Positions 24,858 through 36,011 of a stretch of DNA of 64,000 nt are shown one piece after another. The position numbers were made by a program, and so were the translations under genes. Positions within the stretch are counted from its first letter, which is position 1. Each line of letters begins with the position of its first letter. The stretch is from contig NC_068558.1 of the NCBI RefSeq assembly GCF_022201045.2, positions 5,237,501-5,301,500 of the forward strand. Direction: 5' to 3'. The stretch comes from Citrus sinensis (lineage: Eukaryota; Streptophyta; Magnoliopsida; Sapindales; Rutaceae). Below the pieces are notes generated by a model. That model saw nothing but the letters and a program-made list of their open reading frames with translations, did no database searches and had not been told where the DNA came from.

Positions 24858-25404
24858 CTGTTACCCATAATTTGTAAGGACACAGATGTAAAAATATTAG
24901 TTTTCATATTTTTTAAGTTAAAAAAATAACTTAATGTTTATTTTTAGCTATTCAGACAAAAAAATAAATATGTTATTCAGATTCAAATAATCAATACTAA
25001 TCAAAATTTAGATTAATTCAAATCTATTCAGATTTCAGATAAAAAAAAAAAAAAAGCCACCTAAATTACAAAAGGATAATAATCCTAATCATATAACACG
25101 TACGTTTTGTCATGTTGCCGAGAAGCACGTAAACAAGAAGACTACAAAGCTTCATAGTAACTTCCAATATGCAGCATGCATGCGGAAGATAATATAAAGA
25201 AAGCGCATAAAATCACAACCATTACGATGGATGTACGTAAGTATCTTTGGAAACAACACTTTTGCTGTGTTAATGCTGGCGGCGGACTTGCAGAAGCCAA
25301 TGTTTTGTCTTCTCTTCAGCGATTCTCGTCTCTCTTAACGTCGCCAACTCATAGATTCTTATTCATTGGTCTCTTCGACTGTGGCCATTTTGTGTGTAAA
25401 GCAG

Positions 25405-25892
25405 CATATACATACATATATATATATAATAAGTCATTTCATGGCCTGCTTCCCGAACGATGTGCAAAACTTTTTTCTCTGGTTTTTACAAAGTGGTTTT
25501 TGGTGTTTGCTCAATATACTTGTTGGGATCGTGGTATAGGACTTGCTATTTGTTTGAATTTATATAGCAGGTATGTTTTATTTGCTTCTTGGATATTTAT
25601 AACTAAGTTAATTTAGATGTTATCTTTTTGGTGATTAGTTCATTTCTAGTGTACTTTAATTTCATGATCATGTAGATATTATCACATTGGATTGATTCTA
25701 AGTCTGGTTGGATGATGAAATGATATGATATGTTCAATCTGTCAATGTTTGTATCAACAATAAAGCTTTTCAGTACAGCCTGTATGCACAAATAAAGTGA
25801 GTGGGTTTTCGGTCATATCTTTTTCAAAGAAATTAAAGAAATTGTGCATCGTGAAGAGATAAGCTGAAATATATTGTTTCTTTTATCTGCAG
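25405..25892 (+). promoter_or_regulatory. Leader, 5'UTR intron and upstream ORFs of the H+-ATPase gene
   Basis: A TATA-like run (TATATATATAATAAG) lies at about 25418-25432. A putative leader exon ends at 25570 (AG before GTATGT), and an intron runs from 25571 to the TGCAG acceptor at 25892; the next exon starts the coding region at 25941. The leader exon contains two overlapping upstream ORFs, 25441-25539 (32 codons) and 25460-25567 (35 codons). Leader introns and translated uORFs are known in plant H+-ATPase genes such as Nicotiana PMA1 and PMA3. The transcription start is not known; if it lies after 25460 the uORFs would not be transcribed. Confidence 0.45.
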
Positions 25893-25940
25893 ATTGTTCA
25901 TCTTCCTTTGCTGGGCGAGAGCTGAAGAAGCAGAACGACA

Positions 25941-28900
25941 ATGGACAAGACAGCGATTGCCCTTGAAGCTATCAGCAAGGAAGCTGTTGATCTTGTAATC
26001 ACTTTTTAAGTTATGATGCTGTTATTATTCTTATGCCTGAGTGAAAAGGTTCCTAAAATGGAAGTTGATTCTGGCAGGAGAACATACCCATTGAAGAAGT
26101 TTTTGAGAACCTAAAATGTACAAGTGATGGTCTCAGTTCCGATGAGGTTCAAAGTCGATTGGAGGTTTTTGGACACAACAAACTTGAGGAGAAAAAGGTG
26201 TCTTATAAGCACTTGCAGCTTCTATTTTCCTCTTTCCAATTTATCTTGAACTTACTTTTATAATTTCTTTCAGGAAAACAAAATACTCAAATTTTTGGGC
26301 TTTATGTGGAATCCTCTGTCTTGGGTTATGGAAGCAGCTGCGCTTATGGCCATCACTCTTGCTCGTGGGGGGGTAAGTCCATAGATAAGTATCTTTGCTT
26401 TTATAATGAATCCGTGAACTTGAGAGCATTTGATTGCATAGAAAGTGGTAGTGAGAAAGCAATATCTTTTCAGGGCAAGGATGTTGATTACCATGATTTC
26501 GTTGGCATCTTGGCTTTGCTTATTATCAATTCAACCATCAGCTTTATAGAGGAAAATAATGCTGGAAATGCCGCTGCTGCCCTTATGGCTCGGCTTGCTC
26601 CAAAAGCCAAGGTTTGCCTACTTGCATACTTATTCCTTAAGAATTTGATTTCTTCATGCAGTCCAATTATCTCATTTTTCATTTACCTCAGCCTGGAAAA
26701 TTTGTATTCTTCATCCATAGATCTAATTGTTTTCACCAGGTCTTACGAGATGGAAAGTGGAGCGAAGAAGATGCTTCTGTGTTGGTTCCTGGAGACATTA
26801 TTAGTATCAAGCTAGGAGACATTATCCCTGCTGATGCTCGTTTACTTGAAGGAGATCCTCTGAAAATTGATCAGGTACCCCATCATGCAAGGTTGAGAAA
26901 TAATTGCTTTAAAATGCTTCTAATCAGTGTTAAGACGCATATACTGACAGTTCCCATATTTAGTATCTTATGATTGCTCGTTTATTAATCACACAAGACG
27001 TTGACCAATTGCAAGATTAGTAATCCTCAATTTAATCAAGGGGTCGTAATGATATTATTTTCTTTTTACAGTCAGCTCTTACAGGAGAGTCACTCCCAGT
27101 AACGAAAAATCCTGGTGATGGAGTTTATTCGGGTTCAACATGTAAACAAGGTGAAATTGAAGCAGTTGTTATTGCAACTGGAGTACATACTTTCTTTGGG
27201 AAGGCAGCTCACCTTGTGGAATCGACAACACATGTTGGGCATTTTCAGCAGGTTCATCTTAGAAACTCTTCTCAACCAAATATGGATGGAACTCGAGGCT
27301 CATTTGGGAAAAATTTAAACTGGTTACTCTTTTGCTATTGTAAACGTCCAGCTTTAGAAATTTTCAACCAAAACAATGATGCTTGTATATGAGGAATTGA
27401 TAGTATTGCACATCATATTAGTGTCAAGATTTTGGATTTGATATAGCATTTTGCTGTATTATTTCAGGTGTTAACTTCGATTGGAAACTTCTGCATTTGC
27501 TCCATTGCCATCGGAATGATCATTGAAATTATCATCATTTATGGGCATCAAGAAAGGGGGTATCGAGTTGGGATAGACAACCTTCTCGTGATACTTATTG
27601 GTGGTATTCCTATTGCTATGCCAACAGTACTTTCTGTTACAATGGCTATTGGTTCTCATCGTTTATCTCAGCAGGTCTCTGAATCTAGAATTAATCCATA
27701 TCTTGATATATGTCAAGGATATTATTTTTGTTTGGTGAAAGGTCAGCTTAAACATTACTTGACCTCTTGTGCAGGGAGCTATAACAAAGAGAATGACAGC
27801 TATTGAGGAAATGGCTGGGATGGATGTGCTTTGCAGTGATAAAACAGGCACTTTAACTCTCAACAAGCTTACAGTGGACAAAATTTTGATAGAGGTGGTA
27901 ACTTTGCTCCATACTTATCGTTTAACATCAGTAACTGAAACGATCTAACTATGGATGGGTTTCCTTATAATACACGGCTTGAGAGCGTATTTCAGTGCAA
28001 GGTTCATATTGCAGTAGGTGAAGCAAAAGTGTTGATAGGAGTGTTGTTATGTCATTAATGTGCACCCTCTTGTACTGCCAATACATTTTCTGTTCAGTGT
28101 CCTCTTCAGTTTTTACTTGTTACGCCCCTGATATAGACTCCAACTTTCTGAATAACTTATCCGATCTATCATAACCAACTACCATACTGGAATTTAAGTC
28201 ATGAGTTATTATCAACATCCATTTCCCTTCAGGTTTTTGGTAATGGCGTTGACAAAGATATGGTCATTTTGACGGCCGCAAGAGCTTCAAGATTGGAGAA
28301 TCAAGATGCCATTGATGCTGCAATTGTTTCAATGCTTGCTGATCCTAAAGAGGTACCAACTCCTGTAAATAAAGAGCAATTTGTTTGACAAATCTCGAGC
28401 ATAATGCAACTTCATGTTCCTGGAGAGGAAAGATCTGCATAGGTCTATTACTGCTTAGATTTGTAAATGCTGATGAACGTTTAGTTATTGAAGTGTTTTC
28501 TTGTGTATTGTAAGGCACGAGCTGAGATCACTGAAGTTCACTTCCTTCCCTTCAATCCAACTGATAAGAGGACAGCTCTCACATATACTGACAAAAATGG
28601 TAAAATGCACAGAGCGAGCAAAGGCGCACCAGAACAGGTACAGAGCATATCAGCTTCAGATGAAAGATCTCTTACCACTCTGCCATTATCATTTAATAAT
28701 ATAAGTAATTATCTTCTTTTAGATTCTTAATTTGGCCTGGAACAAAGCAGATATAGAGAAAAAGGTTCACTCAGTGATTGATAAATTCGCTGAGCGTGGA
28801 CTCCGATCCTTAGGGGTTGCTCGACAGGTAATGGCATATTCATGAATCCTATAATCTCCTGGATTTCCATTTCTTTGTTTCCTTTGTTAAAGAAAGAGCT

Positions 28901-31594
28901 CTGTCACCTTTAGGAAGTACCTGCTGGTACTAAAGACAGTCCTGGTGGACCCTGGGAATTCATTGGCCTTCTCCCTCTCTTTGATCCTCCACGTCATGAC
29001 AGTGCCGAAACAATTAGGAGAGCTCTAGATCTTGGTGTTAGTGTTAAAATGATTACAGGTATGTATCACAACTGATTAACTTTTCTTTTCTTTTCCTGGC
29101 TGCACCTGTTATGCTTTATGATTGGTAGGTACCACCGTAGTCTTCAAGCTGAATCTTTTTGTGGAATTGATCGCTACTACCATTTGAGTATCTACTCAGT
29201 TGAAATCATATTCTCGTACTAAATTTTTTTATGATATTTACCAGATTTACATGTCGGTTGCTTTTCCAGGTGATCAACTAGCAATTGGTAAAGAGACAGG
29301 GAGACGTCTTGGAATGGGTACAAACATGTATCCTTCATCAGCTTTGCTGGGTGAAAACAAGGACACTATTGTGGGTTTACCAGTTGACGATCTCATTGAG
29401 AAAGCGGATGGTTTTGCTGGTGTTTTTCCTGGTAAATATATACACGTGCTATGGTTTGTAAGATTTGCAAGTCTGTTGTGTATTCCGTGTCTTGATTCCA
29501 TGCTCCCCTGCAGAGCATAAGTTCGAGATTGTGAAACGACTACAAGCTAGAAAACACATAGTTGGAATGACTGGTGATGGAGTCAATGATGCTCCAGCCT
29601 TGAAGGTAGCAGACATAGGAATTGCAGTGGCAGATTCCACAGATGCTGCTCGCAGTGCTTCTGATATTGTTCTAACTGAACCAGGGCTGAGTGTAATCAT
29701 TAGTGCTGTTTTAACAAGCCGTGCTATCTTTCAGAGAATGAAGAATTACACCGTAAGCAAAAGTTCATTTTTCATGCTTGAAGGAAGTAGAGTTTTCAGT
29801 TACATTTGGGTTTAGTATCCTCAGACTACTGAGTTTCTGAATCTCCATTTTTTTTTCCAGATATATGCAGTGTCGATCACCATACGTATAGTTGTAAGTT
29901 TCCCCTATATTTGGTTAAATCTCCCATATTTTGATTCTTGGAATCATTTAGACACAATGCTTTCCATGTTACCACTATCCACCGTGATGATCACTTCTCA
30001 TTGGCAAATTGTTCTATAAAACAGCTGGGGTTTTTGCTGCTCACCTCAATCTGGGAGTTCGATTTCCCTCCTTTCATGGTCCTAATCATCGCCATTCTTA
30101 ATGATGGTAATACCCTTTAAGTTCACTTGTCTCTGCATGCAACTGTTATCACATAAATGCTTAGTGATGCCCTGCCCCTCTCTTTCGATATACTTATTTG
30201 TTATCTTGATTTATGAACTGGTTTCCAGGTACTATCATGACAATATCCAAAGACAGGGTCAAGCCATCACCATCTCCTGACAGTTGGAAGCTCCGTGAAA
30301 TTTTTGCAACAGGCGTTGTCATAGGAAGTTACCTTGCCCTGACAACAGTTATATTCTTCTGGGCTATTTTTGAAACCGATTTCTTTCAGGTTAATGAATA
30401 TTCTAATTAATGATTCTAGCCTAGTTAAAAATGATTTGGAAGAAAAAACACCGAGCCTCATTCCAGTTGCAGTTCATAATAATTTGTGATTCACTCTTCT
30501 CCCTTATCGCAGAATCATTTTCATGTACAAAGTTTGAGGAACTCTGGTGGTAAAAAAATCCCCAAGGTACTGAATGGACAGCTAGCATCCGCTGTCTACC
30601 TTCAAGTTAGTACCATAAGCCAAGCATTAATATTTGTGACTCGGTCTAGGGGCTGGTCATTTACGGAAAGGCCTGGTCTTCTGCTTGTTACTGCCTTCAT
30701 CATCGCTCAACTGGTAAGCGGCTTAAAAGTTTTACGTATATGCGTTGTAGCAATGTTAAGGACCAAAATATGACTTCTTATCACATAATGATCTTGTCAT
30801 ACTTCTTCAATGTAATAACATTCGCATGACCTGCACCCGTGATTCATGTTCCTTGTAAAAAAAAAACTCTTTGAAGAATTGCGGCGGAGGACTTGGATAT
30901 TTTCCACTGAACTAACTTTGAAAGATATTTACAGGTTGCAACTTTGATATCTGCGTTGGCAACAAGTGATTTTGCCGGAATCCATAAAATAGGTTGGCGC
31001 TGGACAAGTATCATCTGGCTATACAACATTATAATTTACATGCTGCTGGATCCTATCAAGGTCGCTGTTGGATATGCACTCAGCGGCAGAGCTTGGAGTC
31101 TGGTGTATAACCGACGAGTGAGTGAATTGAAACACCCCCCAACCTTCCTCTCACGACCACACTTTCTTACCAAGCCAGCTAACGAGTGGTCTGTGTTAAT
31201 TGTTGTTTGCTATCTTTGCAGACGGCCCTAACAGCCCAAAAGGACTTTGGTAGGGAAGCTCGCGAAGCTGCATGGGCATCTGAACAGCGAACACTTCATG
31301 GCCTTCAGTCTATGGACGCAAAGATTGACAAGCACGCATTCAAGGACATTAACATCATGGCTGAAGAAGCCAGAAGACGCGCAGAAATCACAAGGTTTGT
31401 GGAAATACATACATACTCTGCAATTGATCTATAACTCCAGCAAGGCACACCTTCGATCCTTGTACACAATTTAACACATCTATTTCATGCAATGCAGGCT
31501 AAGGGAGCTTCACACTTTGAAAGGCAAAGTCGAATCCTTCGCAAAGTTAAGGGGATTAGATGTCGATCATGTCAATGCTCATTACACAGTCTGA
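25941..31594 (+). CDS. AHA7-like: Plasma-membrane H+-ATPase (P3A type), AHA7-like
   Basis: Complete gene of 21 coding exons (25941-25994, 26078-26197, 26274-26372, 26474-26611, 26740-26874, 27072-27251, 27468-27674, 27775-27894, 28233-28352, 28515-28637, 28723-28827, 28914-29058, 29270-29431, 29514-29752, 29861-29893, 30025-30106, 30229-30389, 30513-30713, 30935-31117, 31222-31394, 31498-31594), summing to 2877 bases or 958 residues, the usual family length. It pumps protons out of the cell using ATP. Visible motifs are TGES near 186-189, phosphorylated D333 in [17 protein letters not shown] near 590-597, M5 R658 and M6 D687 (the AHA2 R655 and D684 positions), and a C-terminal regulatory tail ending HYTV, whose penultimate T957 would create the 14-3-3 site when phosphorylated. 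[10 protein letters not shown] and GYRVGIDN point to subfamily V (AHA7). One oddity: the usual ALKKADIG reads ALKVADIG. Exon phases all fit, with no frameshift. Confidence 0.96.
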
Positions 31595-31686
31595 GTGGTT
31601 TCCCTTTTGTTCACTTGTGATTCACTTAGCATGCATATCCCTATTCAAATTGATGAGCTCAAAGGCGGGCATTTCTATGAACTATC

Positions 31687-31692
31687 AATAAA
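31687..31692 (+). terminator. Polyadenylation signal of the H+-ATPase gene
   Basis: AATAAA lies 92 bases after the stop codon, followed by T-rich sequence, a normal place for a plant 3' end. Confidence 0.5.
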
Positions 31693-32499
31693 AAGTTGTA
31701 AAAGCGTGATCATTTGTTGTGCCTTTTTTGCGTTGCATTGTGCCTGTGGAGAAAAATTAAATAATTTTTTGTTGTATCTTGAATTGTAACTTAATACGCA
31801 CTTCCCTTCTTGAATTACCATTTTTCCTTTCCCTTGATGATTTGGTTAATATTTTATTATGATACCTTAATTTACAAATTCATAATTCTACAACTAACTC
31901 TGAACATTCCATTATTTTGTATTCTTATTTGTTAAACTTAAAAAATTAGGTTTTATTTTTTACACTTCTTAAAATACCAAAAATACCTATTTAAAGGAGA
32001 TAAATCAATTTACTCAAAATATTAATCAAACTATTTAGCACATTCAAAATGAATTAATAACAATTTGGTATATTCAAATTGATTTTTACACCCAGATTTT
32101 TAATCTAACAATTGAAAAAAAAAAAAAGTCATTTAGCCAAAAAAAGGGAAAAAAAAGAACAAGAAGAAGTAGACAAAGAAAAAGAAGAAGACTAAAAAAG
32201 GAATAAGAAGAAGAAGAAGATCGACTATAGAAAAATACTTTTTTTTAATCAAAAAGTAAAAATATGTTCAAAAGATATTGAAAATATTGATTTTCTCTAT
32301 ATTTAACAAAATATTGTTTAAAAGATTAGAAATAAAATTTTTAGGGTTTATAACAAAAAAATTATATGTTAAATAGTGATGTGCTATACAAGTGTTTGAG
32401 AGTAATTATAAATCATTGAGTCACATTTATATCATTAGAACTCTAGCCCATGATGAAAATATGTTGGCATCCCTGACTCCTTAATTAAAGAATAGTTTG

Positions 32500-32655
32500 A
32501 CTAATGAGCTTTTGGGATAGTAAGAGAATACTTGCACTCACAATGTATAAGAGAGAGTTCGAGCCTTCACAAAAACATTATGGAGGTTAGTTTCAGTCCT
32601 TCCTTAATTATGAAATAATTGAGTGGAGATAGTTTTTTCCCTCACGAAATGTGAG
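32500..32655 (+). mobile_element. tRNA-derived SINE relic
   Basis: The B-box-like GAGAGAGTTCGAGCC is followed by a tail with TTCAGTCCTTCCTTAATT and TTGAGTGGAGATAG, comparable to the tail of the SINEs at 3415 and 15767. The A-box region (GACTAATGAGCTTTTGGGAT) is degraded. Confidence 0.45.
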
Positions 32656-34819
32656 TGGAATTGACATTTTTTAATATTAGAGAAAGTTTAAAAATCTAGT
32701 CAGTGCCTCAGAAGAACAATGTATGTTGTACACGAAGTCCTAGTTGTTTCATCTAATTATAAATACTAATTGTAATATATAATTTAATATCATTAATAAT
32801 CTTATATATCAATATTAAAAAAAAAAACTCGTTTGACTTCTTGTGTGTGATATGTCATGACTAACAATTATGAGTTATGAAAATTATAGAAATATCTTTT
32901 TGTACTACGTTTTGTTACATACAGTCACATTATCACAATCAAAACTCCATAGTATATAATAACAGTAATATGATTGTTTTGATAGGAGTTATTTGATTCG
33001 ACAAATAATGTTTTACATCGGAAAAAAAAAAAAAGTATCTAATCAAGGGCAAAGGCTGAAACTTTGGTTACAAGGGCAAGGGCCGTGTGAATAATGTAAA
33101 ACAATGAAGCTCGGATTGTCAAAAAATGAAATAATACAAATGTTGAAATGGGTTAAAAAAAAAATAGATTTTTGAATTGAATATTGAGTTAGTGAAGAAA
33201 AATATGTTACTATCTATAAGAAAAAAATTATAGTAAAAGTAGAATTTAGGTTTTATGAGGGATTAAACCATGTATTTATTCTAAAAATTAGAATATAATG
33301 GACTATATATATATCACGATAATTTAGTGAATTTTAATTAATTTATAAGTATTTTTTAACTTCTAATATAATTTAGGACGTATCATGTACATTTTAAAAG
33401 AAAAAGAATTTGAATTTTTACAGGGTTATAATCATAAAATAAGTCGAGCCAATATAGAGAGCCCAGACCAGCTGAGTCCTCCTCACAACTGTTACACAAT
33501 TTAAAATGTGGATAAGTATAAGAAAAAATAAACACATTGTAACAATATTTTATGATTTTATTAAATGAATATATACATGTATGAGATGCATCAGTTATAA
33601 AGAAAGACAATTTCCCCACCCCCCCACCAAAAAAAAAAGTTAAAAGAACATATCTGGATAAACGTTTATTGTTGACGATTGTTTCTTGTATAGGCATCGA
33701 ATGGGGGTTCTGAGTTATGAATTAGTGATTTGGGGATTGGCTTAATTAGGAGGACCACTTCCTCATTTGGTAGAATAATGTAATAACCATTTTAAATCAT
33801 CAAATTGATGGATTGATGAAATATCTCTCACCACTTACAAGTTACAATCAAAAGTTGGACTATTTCCATCATTTATATTCCTACAGCATTTAATAGGAAT
33901 ATTTACTAAACATATATGGTTACTTTAAATCCACCAGCATTTTAAAAAATTAAATTTTAACAAACGTTTAACTGATTATATCTACGGTACAGTTAACAAC
34001 AATTACTTCAAAAGTTACAATATTACTAAACTTTCCCTTACTCAAGAATCAAAGGTTGCATCTTAAAAATATATTAATATATACTATTATTTCCTTATAT
34101 AATTAACATTTTGTGGTACTTCAATTCCATTGCAGAATAATTAATCAACGATAAAAGTTAATGAGTCCTTTTTTTTTTGGAAAATATATTGAGTCCATGT
34201 TAAATTAATTAGACTGATTAATTTTTTTTTTAAAAAAAAGAGTTTAAAATTGCCTAGAACAAAACACATAATTATCTAAAGCATGGAAACACATATTATT
34301 TGCTTAAGAATTTTTTTTTTTTTCAATTACTGATACGTACTATAGAATTAAAGTTCTAATGATATTTTACAAAATGTCTAACTTCACCCAAATTTTATTT
34401 TAGGGAGGACTTATTAGTCCCCTTTTGGGGGGGCTTACAAATTGTATAATGCTTTGTTAGTTAGGGGCCTTATCCAACATCCATCATGTGGTTTGCACTC
34501 CTTGTCTGACGTGTGTTTCACTAATTTTTCAATCACAGAATCAAATCCATTGAATTATTAGGCAGAATAAATATTAAAAATATATTTATATATTATCCAT
34601 ATAAGATAAGAAATATAATTTATATTTATATACGTGACTCCTATGGAATCATCATGTCCAATAAATAAATAATATTAGGCTTTTTAGAATTTCAAAATAT
34701 TATTTTAATATTTTTATTCCGATCATTATGAATAAAGCGTAGCATTACTTCATCCAAATGAATTACTAATTTTGTTATAATAGAATCTTTAAAAAAAAAA
34801 AATTATGATATTATATCTA

Positions 34820-35045
34820 TTGGCCGCAGCAAGATACTATTATGGTCCCAGTGGTGCGCAATCACCCCACTTCGCTGAACCAACCACCAAACCGGCGGCA
34901 ATTCCCCCGAAGGCCTCGGCAGGTGATCTGAAATCACGTGCTACAAATGCTGTCCACGCAATTTCCAATCAATCAGCTATTCCGCTTTTACCAATCGCGT
35001 TATGCAGTACGTGTGCAAACGCGCTCCTGCTAATTCGATTCAAGA
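34820..35045. other. GC-rich patch of unknown origin
   Basis: This 225-base patch is much richer in G and C than the AT-rich DNA on both sides. Both strands have open stretches: the plus strand is open throughout, while the minus strand reads FGGIAAGLVVGSAKWGDCAP between stops. Neither is a family I recognise. It may be a decayed exon, an organelle-derived insert or chance. Confidence 0.25.
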
Positions 35046-35290
35046 AAAATTTGCCATTTATTATTATACACCGCTATCAAATTTTCAAAAGAATTCTCTC
35101 TTTTTTTTTTTCTCCTCAAATGGTTATTGTTATAAATAGTATTATACAAAAAAACTCAAAGATTATAAAATTAAGTAAGAAAACAACTCAAAATAAAAAA
35201 AAAAAAACTAAATGTGATTATTATAAATTATAAAAATGTTCTAAATAGTATCACACTACTGCGTTACAAACTATCATCTACTGAAATTTT

Positions 35291-35504
35291 TTTTTTTTTT
35301 TACCACGAGTTATTTTGGGAAGGGCTCCAATTGTGGAAGACATCTTTAATTCCGTACCACAACCTAGATTAGAAGTCCCTGCTCGAACCGAGAGGTACAG
35401 GTTCGCCCAACAAAGGCGACTTCCCTGCGACTCGAACTGAGGAACAAACCCAGTCAAATCACTTAAGGGGACTCCATTACCAGTGGAGCCAACACTTTAT
35501 CGGT
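35291..35504 (-). mobile_element. tRNA-derived SINE with 15-bp target duplication
   Basis: A perfect direct repeat ATCTACTGAAATTTT flanks the element (35276-35290 and 35505-35519), the hallmark of LINE-driven retrotransposition. On the minus strand it begins with an A-box-like TTGGCTCCACTGGTAATGG, carries a B box CAGTTCGAGTCGC, and ends in a poly-A run (poly-T on the plus strand just after 35290). A second GTTCGAGCAGG motif lies further in. The intact duplication suggests a fairly recent insertion. Confidence 0.85.
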
Positions 35505-36011
35505 ATCTACTGAAATTTTATTATACATGCACTAATCACTCTACTGAAAATCAATAATAAATATATTTTTTTGAGCACGTGATACTTTTACTTTTATTGT
35601 ACGTCATAATCGTATAAACAGCAGCCCATTTCACACCACATGTTATGATATTATGCCAGATGCCCACCAACATTAATCTTGATTACGCGGATAATAGCCT
35701 AAGCTTAAGCATGGCTCTTATGGGCAGCAATTGTTATTGGTCCTGTCCACTTTCACGTATTTGTTCTGTTCTATTTGAATTATTTTAGTTTTCTCACTTT
35801 GTCATGCAAGTTTTAGTTAGCTCCGAAATCCCAATGACGATGTATCTTATGCCTTTTCTTGTATGATGTCTGTTAATTCCAAAATGTCAAGGAATCAAAA
35901 TCAGAAATTTTTGGACGAGTCCTGTGTACAGTTATCTGGGATACACTTATTATATATTAAGACGTTGATTTCACTGATTAGTAACAAATTTGGCTTACGG
36001 TAGTTGAGTTT

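Larger units (their letters stand above)
31800..35949. other. Intergenic, AT-rich, with SINEs
   Basis: No supportable gene. It holds a purine-rich GAA/AAG tract (32105-32222), SINEs at 32500-32655 and 35291-35504, and a GC-rich patch at 34820-35045 of unknown origin. Confidence 0.5.

Noticed and set aside
21500-25070. LTR retrotransposon
   Set aside because: No long terminal direct repeats, primer-binding site or reverse transcriptase motifs were seen; the repeats are short tandem and inverted ones.
25176-25616. 146-codon open frame upstream of the H+-ATPase
   Set aside because: It crosses the probable TATA region, the leader and the leader-intron donor and has no family resemblance; it is an accidental frame.
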